This document shows positions 1-14,000 of a DNA stretch of 61,008 nt, piece after piece; positions within the stretch are counted from its first letter, which is position 1; each line of letters begins with the position of its first letter. The notes under the pieces are model-generated. The model worked only from the letters and a program-made list of their open reading frames with translations, had not been told where the DNA came from and made no database searches. The DNA comes from Nemertoderma westbladi (taxonomy: Eukaryota; Xenacoelomorpha; Nemertodermatida; Nemertodermatidae), in contig JAUCBJ010000465.1 of NCBI GenBank assembly GCA_032718475.1, forward strand, positions 1-61,008. The letters run 5' to 3'. The position numbers and the translations under genes were made by a program.

Positions 1-559
1 ATTCGTGAGATTAGTTAATGAGTATGATTATCAAGTTAAATTAGTTCGTTAAGTTAGGTAACAGTTTATACTTTCGATAATTCAAGCAGTTTACGGTACA
101 GCAGTATCTATCCAAAAAATGCCGGTGTTTCTGGCTTAGACAGCAATAACAACAAAGTATCAAGAAAAAACAGTAAGACTGAACACTCTCCTTATGATCG
201 GCAGGAAAGCTACACGTCGACAGGAAAAACCGCCCTGATTGGCCCAAGCCAAACAAAGAACCACGCGTCCAATGGCTGTTTCCATGTCAGCAACCAGCTG
301 CTAGATGTCGTAATATGAATCATCACGGCTAAGCTGTGAAAGGTGGTTGGTGCATTACAAGTTTTTTGTCTTACCATGTCCGCTAAAACACGTATATAGC
401 AGAATGATTTTTATGTCCGTTAAAACACCTGTAAAGGTACCTTGCGGGCGAGGGGAATATATATACAGTTAGGAAACCCTTTTTAGAGTATTCCAGCGCC
501 TGGGGGGGAACTGGCCAGCAAAGGCAAACGTATCAGTTATCCCACAAAAGCTTTTACAG

Positions 560-821
560 AAGTAATTACACATATATTATGCCGTTACCGGTCTGTTTAT
601 TCAGTTGTCAGTTTCAGTGCAGACCGGCATTATAGTTTTACCGTCATTGCGGTGCTGCCATATACCGATTTATTATTCCCGTACTCTGTTATCCAATTTG
701 CTATCATCACTTTTATATTATACTCAGTTGAACATCAAACTCTAACTTTTCCGTATCCACCCATCAGCCTGCTGTGACGCGTAAGAACTTAACCCGGTCG
801 GGATCCCTTGATCCCGTCACA
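560..821 (+). mobile_element. Probable 3' part of a solo LTR
   Basis: The segment ends in GGATCCC..GATCCCGTCACA, a terminal CA preceded by an inverted GGGATC pair. It shares order and wording (GACGCGTA, AACC, CGGGATCC, GATCCCGTCACA) with a second segment ending at 33,055. This is the style of a Ty3/Gypsy-type LTR end. The 5' boundary is not visible and no internal pol sequence lies beside it. Confidence 0.35.
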
Positions 822-1957
822 AGAATAAAGACTTATTAATCTTTAAAATATCATATAATGGTATTTAAAGTGCTAGAAAATTGGTAATCAAATTGTAAAT
901 TAGATTATTGCTGGAAATCCAATGCAGTTTTCCTTCGTGGGTTGATATATAAATATGAGTTATATTTTAGTTTTATCTATACGTTTTAACTCAGATATGT
1001 TGGAAAATATCTGAGTTATGGGAATTGGAAGTTTCATGAACTTGCTTCCGCTGCAGGCCATTTATTCTATTTAATAAATGCACAATATTCTGGAACAATT
1101 TGTTTATCTCTTACGTACAGTAGTTACAATGTGGGAAGGCTGTTTGGTAACACAGCTTGTGGTGAAGGCGTCTATATTCAATACTTTATGTATATATAGT
1201 ACGCTTTGGGTAGAAGTGTTGTCGCGCGTTCTTTATCCAGTTTTTGCCGATACAAAGGCTGGTCCAGCTGCTGTTCATGGCAATAAAGATCGCTTGTCTA
1301 TTGGCGCAGAATGTCCTGTATTGGCGAGGAATATCCTGTATTCTGTGAGAACTCCGGGAATAAATACGCTGGGATATTTAGTAACGAGGTTCCGGTTAAG
1401 GAATTTCACCGAGAAATCGTTGATACAAAATCGATGCAGCGGATGGGTGGACTAACATTAAAAAAATATTCCACTAAGGGGCGTAATATTGAACTAGAGA
1501 GGTGGCATTTACATACCGGTACCTGGATAAATTTACTTTGGCATTATGTTGGCATTATTTTAGTAGTGGCCTGCCAATCCTATTGGATGTGGCACAAAGC
1601 TGTATGTATATAAAGCTCGCAATTCTATTGGATAAGCAAGCGTCACGGTTCTGGCCCTGATTATATTACAGACTATAACTTATAGTGGTGTTATACCATC
1701 AACATCAATTCTGATTTTAATTAATTTTTATTAATTAATTCTTGAAAATAAAAAACTCTTATATTGTTTTAATATAATATTGATAATAAGGTGAGTGTGT
1801 AATAGTCTAGTGTAGGTCTATAATAACTTATACTTCATACTTAATGATGATCGTGTCTAGGGCATACTTTCTATGTTTTTATATTTCGTTATTGGATCGT
1901 CTTATTTAGCTGCGTTTATTTTGTTTTAGAATCGAATCGAAAGAAGATCCATAAAAC
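822..1957. other. Upstream region of the MS4A-like gene, no recognised feature
   Basis: Two overlapping open frames of about 100-125 codons occur here on the + strand, but neither shows a recognisable motif. The region presumably holds the promoter and 5' UTR of the gene starting at 1958. No TATA element with a convincing position was found. Confidence 0.3.
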
Positions 1958-2050
1958 ATGACTACTGTAAACAGCGCCGAGCCGCCCGGATACAGTCGAT
2001 GGTGCAGCATGCAAGGAAAAAAGTCCCAGTTCAAATACAAAGCCGTGCTG
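1958..2050 (+). CDS. Exon 1 of the MS4A-like gene (N-terminal cytoplasmic segment)
   Basis: It encodes 31 residues starting MTTVNSAEPPGYSRW and ending in KYKAVL, then CTG|gtgagt, phase 0. The last part of the exon (from about 2014) and the first intron bases are the sequence that is repeated about 30 times downstream. Confidence 0.65.
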
Positions 2051-5000
2051 GTGAGTTTCAAGGAAAAAGTCCCAGTTCAAATACAAAGCAGTGCTGGTGA
2101 GTTTCAAGGGAAAAAGTCCCAGTTCAAATACAAAGCCATGCTGGTGAGTTTCAAGGAAAAAAGTCCCAATTCAAATACAAAGCCATGCTGGTGAGTTTTA
2201 CGGGAAAAAGTCCCAGTTCAAATACAAAATACAAAGCCATGCTGGTGAGTTTCAAGGAAAAAAGTCCCAATTCAAATACAAAGCCATGCTGGTGATTTTT
2301 ATGGGAAAAAGTCCCAGTTCAAATACAAAATACAAAGCAGTGCTGGTGAGTTTCAAGGAAAAAAGTCCCAGTTCAAATACAAAGCCGTGCTGGTGAGTTT
2401 CAAGGAAAAAGTCCCAGTTCAAATACAAAGCAGTGCTGGTGAGTTTCAAGGAAAAAAGTCCCAGTTCAAATACAAAGCCGGGCTAGTGAGTTTCAATGAA
2501 AAAAGTCCCAGTTCCAATACAAAGCCGTGCTGGTGAGTTTCAAGGGAAAAAGTCCCAGTTCAAATACAAAGCCATGCTGGTGAGTTTCAAGGAAAAAAGT
2601 CCCAATTCAAATACAAAGCCATGCTGGTGAGTTTTACGGGAAAAAGTCCCAGTTCAAATACAAAATACAAAGCCATGCTGGTGAGTTTCAAGGAAAAAAG
2701 TCCCAATTCAAATACAAAGCCATGCTGGTGATTTTTATGGGAAAAAGTCCCAGTTCAAATACAAAATACAAAGCAGTGCTGGTGAGTTTCAAGGAAAAAA
2801 GTCCCAGTTCAAATACAAAGCCGGGCTAGTGAGTTTCAAAGAAAAAAGTCCCAGTTCAAATACAAAACCGTGCTGGTGAGTTTCAATAAAAAAAGTCCCA
2901 ATTCAAATACAAAGCCATGCTGGTGAGTTTTACGGGAAAAAGTCCCAGTTCAAATACAAAATACAAAGCCGTGCTGGAGAGTTTCAAGGAAAAGAGTCCC
3001 AGGTCAAATACAAAGCCGTGCTGGTGAGTTTCAAGAAAAAGAGTCCCAGTTCAAAAACAAAGCCGTGCTGGTGAGTTTCAAGAAAAAAGTCCCAGTTCAA
3101 ATACAAAGCCGTGCTGGTGAGTTTCAAGGAAAAGAGTCCCAGTTCAAATACAAAGCCGTGCTGGTGAGTTTCAAGGAAAAAAGTCCCAGTTCAAATACAA
3201 AGCCGTGCTGGTGAGTTTCAAGGAAAAAGTCCCAGTTCAAATACAAAGCCATGCTGGTGAGTTTCAAGGCAAAAAGTCCCAGTTCAAATACAAAGCCGTG
3301 CTGGTGAGTTTCAAGGAAAAAAGTCCCAGTTCAAATACAAAGCCGTGCTGGTGAGTTTCAAGGCAAAAAGTCCCAGTTCAAATACAAAGCCGTGCTGGTG
3401 AGTTTCAAGGAAAAAAAGTCCCAGTTCAAATACAAAGCCGTGCTGGTGAGTTTCCGTGGATAAACTAAATGCAGAATAATTCTACTAATGGAATTATGGA
3501 GTATAGATTAATTATGCAACCTTGGTGGGATAAATATTTCTCCATTTGACGCAACACCGCCGCGGCCGCTATGAGGGAGGTGAATACCGCGGCCGCTCCT
3601 AAAGCCGCAGGCCATCGCTAACTATATAGGTTAACTTGGGATTCTGGGGGACTTTTCGATGAAGGAACAGACCAAATTTTTTTATTTTCTCACCAGGGGA
3701 GCGGCTCGGAATTCTAAGATATTAGCGACTCTAACATTATTAAATCTAACCCTTCGACGGACACGGCGGACAAAAATCCGTCATTTTTTCGACAATTTTA
3801 AAATTTTTTTGAAAGGCGCTCTACAGTGGCTCGAAAAAACCCTAGGTTATTGCTTAGCCGACGCCGGGATACGATAGAAGGGATTAATTAGTGAATTCGT
3901 TTTTTTTTTCAAAAAAGATTACCACGCCTTTTTTCCGAAAATGTCCGTCAAAGTTGAAAAAACGGACAAAATGACTTTGCGGGATCCGCTATAACTCGGC
4001 TAATATTAATCGTACGGGGACGAAAGTAACGCGGTTGGAAAGGGGAAGAGTGGTACTACCTTCGTATCGAATGGGGGTAAGATATTTATTAAAATTTCGG
4101 GTGGAAAAAGGGGCTGTAAATTTGTACGTTTTTGTCCGTCTTTTTTGGAAAACTTATTTCCGAAATGTTTAATTCGACAACGCGGGTAGGAATCCACTAA
4201 TTCTTTTATGAAACTCGTAGAAGACCATTGGGGCTACGTTCCTATCGAATGGGGGTACAAAAAATATGTCGGCAATAGGGGCCAAAAAGGGCCAGAATTT
4301 GTAAAGTAGTTTTTATCGAATAATTTTTTATTTTTAACTTTAGTTGGTTAAGGTACATTCTATACAGTCAATATCCATACGGGGAATTCAAATATCCTAT
4401 CGGTTTTGCTCCAAGGATGATATTAAAAAAATGAGGGCCAAAATTATAATTTCGCGCTTCAAACTTGCTTCGCGGGAAATCGTCTAGCTCGAAAACTACT
4501 TAACTTACGGGAGATTTGTTTACACTGACTTATAGTGCGTTAAATTATCTATCTAACAGCGTTAATCACAGCGCCGGAGGTATTATAAAACTGGAGCGGC
4601 AGGCGATCGTGTGAAATATAATATTTATAAAAAGGGACGAAAAATTTTTTTTTTAACAAATCGCTATTCCATTATAATTTAGCGTATTGCGCCAAAAGTA
4701 CCTGTAAAAAGTTTCAAATTAACTCCGCTATCTTTTATCTTAACATATATAATTAAAATTACGAATTTTAAGGGTCGAAAAATATCGCGTTATTTTGGCC
4801 CTTTTTTTAATTTTTTTGGGGTCAAAAATAACCCCTTCTCAAAAGATTAAGAAAAAAATTACGGCAAAGAATATACCAATATTATTGAATTTGGACCACC
4901 AGAACCGAAGTTAGAGCGATTTTAGTGAAAAAATAAAAATAATTTTTTTTGCAAAAAAATTAAGAATGGTCAGGTCAATATTGGATTTCGAACCCGCGAA

Positions 5001-8000
5001 CTTAGGTTTCATTAACGTGATTGATAACCACTAGACTATGTGACCAAGAGAATTTGAAATTTTCGAGTGACTATTTTAAACATAAATAACTTCGGTTCTA
5101 CTGGGCCGTTTGATCTGAAACTTTTTTCATTATATAGAGGATAGATTGTAGTGTGTGAAATAGGATAAAACTTGGGAAAAGACTTATGTGCACTTAGTGC
5201 AAAATGCACTTAAATAGTGAACATTTTTTCGATATTTCAAACACTGTTATTTCCAGTTCTATTCATCGTAGAATGTTATTTTTTGGATTAAAATGTAGTT
5301 TGGAATGATTTCTAACTATAATCGTAACATTTGTTTAACTTTTTATGTCTATAAAGTGACTTAAAAATGTCCATGAATATGGTCCAAAATCGCAAATCCA
5401 GATTTATTAAATTGGATTTTTGACACTTTTAGCGACTGACACTTGATCATACACCATCGTAGATCGGTAGAGGATAAACATAAGTTTGTTAAATAAGAGC
5501 CACCATTACGATCTGCTAAAGTGCATTTGTACAAATAAGTGTGCAAAAGTGCAAATTTTTTAATAAGGTCAAATTATATAGTATTGGGTTCTTTTCTTTG
5601 CAGATACTTTATTTTCATATTAATATGTTGTTTGAACCTTACTGAGCGCATTAGGGGATATGCGTACAAATAACCGGCCCTTATGAGGCTTCGATTGGGT
5701 AAATTAATAAAACATAAGGTTGTATAGTATAATATTCAAAAACCAGTGTGATATTAAATGCACTTTAAAAATAAATAGAAATCAAATAACAATTGGACCA
5801 CACAATTAAAAACTCGCACAATTTTGTACTTATTATATCGCTTCAAATTAATTCAACAGTGGATATTTGTGGGAAGGGGGAAGTTTGGTGAACTGCATTT
5901 ATGCAGTGAATCCAAACTTCCCCCTTTGATATATCATATACTTAAGACATGCTAGGGTGATGGGGAAATATTTGTTACTGTCACACTTTGCTTCCATTTA
6001 TCCTATCCTTTATTATTACCCCAGTCAGATAAGAGATAATAAATCAGTAAAAACTAAACTAAACTGTCTTTCATGCAAACAAATTTCTAACTAAAGACGG
6101 GTGAATGACCATGACCATGGAAATAATTTTAAATATAATTGTATATCAACTATTTGGGGAGGCTTCCAAGTTAAACCCGAAAACAATTATTTTGTTACAA
6201 ATATAGTAAATAACGTTGTATGTTCTTCTTCCTCTCATTATAAAATATAAATGAAATATCTCAGATAGCTATGCCCAGTAACATTTCACAACCAAAATAT
6301 TTAAGTGTGAAAAGTGTAGGCCTACCACACTCCGCCCAAACAACCGCAAACGCATAGCCAACAAATTTAACAAAAGGTTACATACATGTTGGGTTCATGA
6401 CGAGATGAGTGAAAATTGATCGCGTAATATAAAGTAAAAAATTAAGAGACGGGCTGGCTCTCCTCCACTTTCTTACCCAATGGATATGTTGTTGTAATAA
6501 TCTAATATTGGGGCGCCTTTCTCTCGGTTTGTTGGTTAAAGAATATATAAAAGATGAGAAAGGCCCTAACAAATTAAATAAACTGAAGAAGATCCTCAGT
6601 ATTCTAGTCAGCATTACTTTAACATAAATTATTCCAAGTTGCTGTATGGCCACCGAGCTGCATTGTCCACCAGTAAAAACGACCGTCACCCGCTGAAGCA
6701 ACGTCACAGATATACTGACACTGGTACCGGTGCCGGTACAGCCCAGTATCGACGAGCAGATGATGCTGCTGAAACAACATCACAGAATGATGTACTGACA
6801 CTATGGTACCGGTGCCGGTACTGCAGTACTGCGCAGTATCGACAGGCAGATGATGCTGCTGAAACAACATCACAGAATGATGTACTGACACTATGGTACC
6901 GGTGCCGGTACTGCAGTACTGCGCAGTATCGACAAGCAGATGATGCTGCTGAAACAACATCACCGAATGATGTACTGACACTATGGTACCGGTGCCGCTA
7001 CTGCGCAGTATCGACAAGCAGATGATGCTGCTGAAACAACATCACAGAATGATGTACTGACACTATGGTACCGGAACCGGTATAGCAGTACTGCGCAGTA
7101 TCGACAAGCAGATGATGCTGCTGAAACAACATCACAGAATGATGTACTGACACTATGGTACCGGTGCCGCTACTGCGCAGTATCGACAGGCAGATGATTC
7201 CGCTTTCTGAGATGAACAAAACAAAACCGCAGGCCACGCACTTAAATTACATTCGCCACACTCGAAGATTCCAAGGACGAAGGCTCAGAGACTTAACGAC
7301 CTGTCAGCTTCCATGGCTACCATGGATGTGTGACACTGCATTATTTGTGGTGGTGATACATCATCATGGAATTGTGTGGATGTCGATCCATTTAGCCTAC
7401 ATGTTGTTGTCTCGTTAATGTATGTAGTACCTTCTATTAGAGCACGTATTAGTAAACATCTCGCTTTCTATTGTGTAGCAAACCTTGTCGGTTGCCAGAA
7501 TTTACGATAATAAATGTATGGGTTTTAGGTCTTCCAATTCAATGTCTGGTATAATTGACAATCACTGACATATAAGTCGCCTCTGACATTTAATCGCGCG
7601 CTCCATTGTATCATATATTTTATAGCCACACGTCCCATCCTCTAATCAGGCCTTCTATTAATGTATTGTTTAATGCCATGGTTAAGCATATGTGCTCAGA
7701 TAATTTTCCCACTACTGTGCCTGTGTTGAGGAATGTGATTGAACTTGGCAATAACTGTATGTAAATCTTTGGATGGGCTGACATTTAAACATTATTTTAT
7801 TCCTATTTGTTGGGTTGTAGGTACTGCAATTATAAACTATAGCAATATGGTAATGGTACTGTACTCTGCATAATTATAATATACTGTAAATTATTCAGTT
7901 TCGTACTTCCAGATTATTGTCCATTTAATCAAGTTGGTCGTTTATTCAACAATAACAGTTTGGCAATGAAGAGAATGTTTCAGAATGACCTTTGCAATAT

Positions 8001-11000
8001 TAATACAAAGTTTATTAACTCAAATAAATACATTAAATATATGTCATAGTAGGAAAGATGTCATGTTATATAATTTTTTGTATATTTTTTTTAGGTTCTC
8101 AGTTTGATCCAGCTTGGGATTTCAGGACTCCTTGTGTGCGCTGGAGGTCACGCGATGGCTATGATGGGAGCCGTTGGTGGTGGAGTCGTGGTTGGCGGTG
8201 TACTGGTGAGTTGGTGGTGGAATCGTGGTTGGCGGTATACTGGTGAGTTGGTGGTGTACTGGTGAGTTGGCGGTGTACTGGTGAGTTTGCGGTGTACAGG
8301 TGAGTTGGCGGTGTACTGGTGAGTTGGCGGTGTACTGGTGAGTTGGTGGTGTACTGGTGAGTTGGTGGTGGAATCGTGGTTGGTGGTATACTGGTGAGTT
8401 GGTGGTGTACTGGTGAGTTGGTGGTGTACTGGTGAGTTGGCGGTGTACAGGTGAGTTGGCGGTGTACTGGTGAGTTGGCGGTGTACTGGTGAGTTGGCGG
8501 TGGAACCATGGTTAGAGGGGTACTGGTGATTTGGTGGTAGAAGCATGGCTGGCGGTGTACGGGTGAGTTGGTGGTGTACTGGTGAGTTGGCGGTGTACTG
8601 GTGAGTTGGTAGTGTAAGTACTGGTAGATTGGTGGTGGAATTATGGTTGGCGGTGTATACTGGTGAGGTTACTTAAATATGTTTTTGGACTGAAGCAATT
8701 CGTGTAAAAATATTTAACTCGCCACGAAAGGGGATCGAATTCGTGTCTGCCACTTAGAATGCAAATCTCCTACCCACTACTGTACCCACTGCTACCTCCT
8801 ACCCACTACTGTACCCACTGCTACCTCCTACCCACTACTGTACCCACTGCTACCTCCTACCCACTACTGTACCCACTGCTACCTCCTACCCACTACTGTA
8901 CCCACTGCTACCTCCTACCCACTACTGTACCCACTGCTACCTCCTACCCACTACTGTACCCACTGCTACCTCCTACCCACTACTGTACCCACTGCTACCT
9001 CCTACCCACTACAGTACCCACTGCTACCTCCTACCCACTACTGTACCCACTGCTACCTCCTACCCACTACTGTACCCACTGCTACCTCCTACCCACTACT
9101 GTACCCACTGCTACCTCCTACCCACTACTGTACCCACTGCTACCTCCTACCCACTACAGTACCCACTGCTACCTCCTACCCACTACTGTACCCACTGCTA
9201 CCTCCTACCCACTACTGTACCCACTGCTACCTCCTACCCACTACAGTACACCACGGTACACCAATTACTAGGGAAGCCAACTTGCGGTAATTGTCGATAA
9301 ACATTTCGATACTTTTTTTATTATTTACTCTTCTGTGTTTTGAATAATTTATAAATTTGTTTTCCAGTTCATGATAACTGCTGTGATCGGTATTATAGCT
9401 TCGCAAAGGAAGTCTACTGGCATGGTGAGTGTAAATTATAAAGTTGACCATACTGGCCATATTACTGTATATAATTTTATACATTATATTAGGCCCTAAC
9501 CTACAAGTAACTAACCTACAACACATTAAACAAAATCTGGACAATTTAGACTTGATTCACCTATTACCCTGCTGCATTAAGTATCCCTGCCCATGACTAT
9601 AACACTATCAAAATGAACAATCAAGATTATTATTAATAATTGGATGCGATTATATTTCAGGTTGTTAGTCTTTTGGTGATGTGTATTATTAGCTTCCTTG
9701 TCTGTATTGTGCTCGTATGCATTGGTGCTGCAAAGTCGGGGTAAGTTGATATTTAATAAAAATTTTCTATTCTGTCATCTATTCTTTTAATTTATATTTT
9801 AACATCAGTTAATTGTCATCATCAGGTAATTTATGATACTTATAAGAGAGTTAACGAAGGGATTAAACTGTGACAAGTATAAGCCTACAATGCACACATC
9901 TCCAACCAGACACTATATAACATTGGAGGTGTCAATGTAAATAAATTGTGCTTGCCAATTTTGGATGGATTGCATGGTGTAGGCATAGTATTTTTGTTAA
10001 GCCGGCATAGCATCTCAATGTGCAGTTTCAAAGCAGCAGGCCGATTACGATTAATGCACAGATATGCGTTCTTACAATCATTTTCAGTAATAGTTTTATG
10101 ATAACAAAATGTTCTGCATCTACTTCTTCCCGATTTGCTGAGGAACATAAATGAAAAAAAAGTAAAGTAAAGTTTCCTTCGTCCATTTGGCCGTGGATTA
10201 TTCCCAGTGTGGCCCGCCCAGAACTATACGAAACTGGTACTCATTCACCTACCATTTAAGGCTGCAGGGTGTGGTCCCTGGCTCTGTTTAAACTTTAAAA
10301 CATTAAAGCCGAACGAAAACTACCTTTATCCCCTTGTGGGGATTGAACAGACGTCCTCCGGAGAGATGTGAATACAAGGCAACATATCTAACCAAACCAC
10401 TACACCAAGGTGGGACATTAGAGTAGTAGACCTTGCCTGATATAAAAACAAACCATTATCCTACTTGCAGGGTGTAGTTTTTGTGAGTTCTAGTATTGTT
10501 CCTAAAATAAACTCAATATCAAGTTGCCCTCTGTTGCATTAGTCTACTCCACAGTTGAAGACACCACTGATGAATATGTTTTTGGTTGAGTCGAATTTGT
10601 TAGATCTTTTACCACTAATATGATACCTTTAAGTATTAACTATAAGAGGTATACTAGGTAACACCTTGGTGTAGTGGTTGCATTGAATTCACATCTCCCG
10701 TAGGTCGTGGGTTCGATCCTCACATGGACCAGGGCAGTTTTCGTTTCGGCACGAATGCTTTAAAGGTACCAGCCAGGGCGCATCTCTGCCTTGCATCCTT
10801 AAGTTGTAGCTAAATTAGTACTGGAGGTTCCTCTGGGGAGTAAAGTTCTTGGGGGATCGCACTGGAAATAAGTCGTCAGACTTTGTGCGTAAACACTGGC
10901 CTAACGCCGAAGAAAATTTACTTTTACTTTTTACTTTTATAAGAGGAAACTTTGGATTTTAATTGGCCCAGAAGACATCAAGGGTTACACCTATAACACC

Positions 11001-14000
11001 ATTCTAACAGAAATGGGTACTTACTTTTAGACCTAATGGAAGAATGTGAATTGATACCAACAAACAACACATTCGAAAAGAGTAAGGGGAAGCTATGGAC
11101 CTTCCAATACCCTAATGGAACCAAAGCACAACTGGATTACATCCTTATAAACAAAAAGTGGAGAAACAGCATGATCAACTGCGAGGCATACAGCTCGTTC
11201 AACCTAATTGGTTCGGACCACATAATTGTGACTGCAGAGATCAGACTCAGTTTGAGAGCCAGCAAATCCAGGACAAGCAAGCAAATCAACTATGACTGGG
11301 AGAAACTCAGAACTGACAATGCAGTTGAGGATGCTTACACAGTAGAAGATCAAAACCGCTTTAAAACACTTCAGTCAATGGATGAAGACCAGTCCACCGA
11401 TTCAATATACCAGAATATAATAACAGCCCACAAGGAATCAGCTCCTGTATGTAAGAGGCATATCCCCCAGAAACCCAAACGAAAACAGTATGTGCCATGG
11501 CAAAACTCTGAGGTTACTTGTAAGAGAGAAGATCTTATGATAGCCTACAAAGTAAAAACCGAACAACCAACAACCGAAAACATTAACAAGGTTGAGAAAG
11601 CTAAGGACGATCTTAAATTGGCCTACAACATCAGCCAGGAAAAGTACATACAGGATAAAACTGAAGCAATTACAACTGCTCACATAAAGCAACAATCAAG
11701 AGTTACCTGGCAAACTGTAAATGAGGTATATGGTCGGAAAAGTTGTGCAAAGGGGCGCCTCAAAGCCGATAGTCCTGAAGAACGTGTTGGGAAGTGGAAA
11801 AATCAAATCAGCAACTTGTTTGGGCAGCCACCAAACATCGCGGTCAGCCCTACAAGGAAAATATATGACAAGACACTACCTATAGAAACAGGGGACTTCA
11901 CACCTGCCGAACTCCAAAGAAGCATTAAAAGCATGTCCAATAATAAAGCGAGTGGATTAGATGAAATCTCCGCGGAGGTATGGAAAACAGGAGTGCTAAA
12001 CAGACCATTATTGAATGTTTGCAACCGGATGTTAAAAGGGGAGAAGCCACCACCAATTTGGACTAAAGGTCAACTAAAGCCTCTCCCCAAGAAAGGAGAC
12101 CTCGGTGTACCAACAAACTATCGTGGGATCTGTCTGCTTGTGGTAGCTGCCAAAATATACAATAAAATGATTCTATATAGGATTAGACCTCACATAGAGA
12201 AACTACTGCGTAAGAGCCAAAACGGATTTCGACCAAATATATCAACAATAGCTCAGATACTTGCACTACAGAGACTGACTGAAGGAATTAAGTCAAAGAA
12301 TCTCCCCGCAGTTATGACTTTTGTGGACTTCAAGAAGGCATTCGACTCCATTCATAGAGGTATAATGCTTGAAATCCTAAGAGCTTATGGAATACCAGAA
12401 GTAATTGTTGCTGGCATTGGATTGTTATATTGTGACACAGAAGCACAGGTACTCTCACCAGATGGTGAAACTGAGTTTTTCTCAAACCTGGTTGGCATAC
12501 TGTAAGGTGACACATTAGCACCATTACTATTTGTAATTGTACTGGATTACCCAATGAGGACGGCCACAAGGGGTGAAGATCTGGGATTCACACTTCAAGA
12601 ACGCAGAAGAAGTAGATATCCGGCAACTACAGTCACAGATACCGACTTTGCGGATGACATCGCCCTGCTTTCTAATACGCTAGCAGATGCACAGCTTCTA
12701 CTAAATAAAGTGGAGAGAGCTGCAAAGGAGGTTGGATTGCATATAAATGCTACCAAGACCAAATTCATGACTTTTAATGTTGATGGCAACTTGACAACCA
12801 TTGATAATAATCAACTAAGGAAGGTTGATGACTTCCAGTACCTAGGATTATGGATAGAGAGTAGCAAAAAGGACATATAAGTTAGGAAAGCAAAGGCTTG
12901 GTTAGCTTTATTAAAAATGGATACCATCTGGAAATCAGATCTCTCCAGGCACCTGAAGACTAAGTTCTTTCGAGCAACAATGGAAAGTGTATTTTTATAT
13001 GGGGTGAGACCTGGACACTGACTAAATCACTTGAACAACGAATTGATGGTTGCTACACAAGACTACTAAGGGCAGCCCTAAACATCAGCTGGAGACAACA
13101 CATGACAAACGCCGAGCTTTATGGTACAATACCACCTGTATCAACCACCCTCCGTGAATGCAGATTAACCCTATTACCACTGGGGGGGGGGGGCCGAATC
13201 GGCCCCTTCCTAGTTTTTAGTTGCTGTAACTATGCAACCACATTACGTACCGGCCCAATTTTTTTGTGAGAATTAGCCAAATTTAATGCCGCATCTTTTG
13301 CAAAAAACGCCGTTGCAATTGGATTTCTACTTTTCCATTTGGGTGCCACCTCAAAATTTGGTCTCCAGCACCAAATTTTTTGAAATTTTCGAATTTTACA
13401 AAGTCATTCGTGATTTAGTAATTATTTATGTTTGGGCTATTTTTATTTATTTTTATTGGTTTGGATCACTCTAATGCTCTATACAAGTATGTAAGTGTAG
13501 TGGTACGTCATTTTTGGAGCACCAAATTTAGGGCGTGGCACTTTAAAATTTCAAAATTACTTTATTCGGAAAATTTACTAAAGTTCTGATTTCGAAGCAT
13601 TTTTATTGGTTTTCTGGAGCGCTGAATCGATTAAAAGTAGTATAGAAGCCTGAAGACTTAGTGGTTCGCCATTTTTGGTGCACCAAAATTAGGGCGTGGC
13701 ACTTCAAATTTTGAAAAATACGAGATTCGGAAAATACACTAAAGTTTTGATTTGCAAAGCATTTTTATAGGTTTCCTGGAGCGCTGAATCGATTGAAAGT
13801 AATATAGAAGCCTGAAGACTTAGTGGTTCGCCATTTTTGGTGCACCAAAATTAGGGCGTGGCACTTCAAATTTTGAAAAATACGAGATTCGGAAAATTCA
13901 CTAAACACTAAAGTTTTGATTTCAAAAAATGGCTAACTTCTAAGTCTTCAGGCTTCTATATTACTTTCAATCGATTCAGCGGTCTGGAAAACCTATATAA

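Noticed and set aside
1078-1613. Upstream coding exons of the MS4A-like gene
   Set aside because: The two overlapping frames have no motif, no convincing splice sites toward exon 1, and exon 1 has its own well-placed ATG.
2014-3454. CRISPR-like array
   Set aside because: Units are contiguous tandem copies without unique spacers, and the context is a eukaryotic intron.
4973-5045. Functional tRNA gene
   Set aside because: Anticodon and T stems do not pair properly; only the promoter boxes and acceptor ends are tRNA-like.
8148-8546. Thr/Pro/His-rich minus-strand frames like mucin repeats
   Set aside because: They are antisense shadows of the 19-bp donor-site array.
8759-9271. 170-codon Tyr/Pro/Thr-rich frame
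   Set aside because: It is a stop-free 29-bp tandem repeat lying wholly in intron 2.
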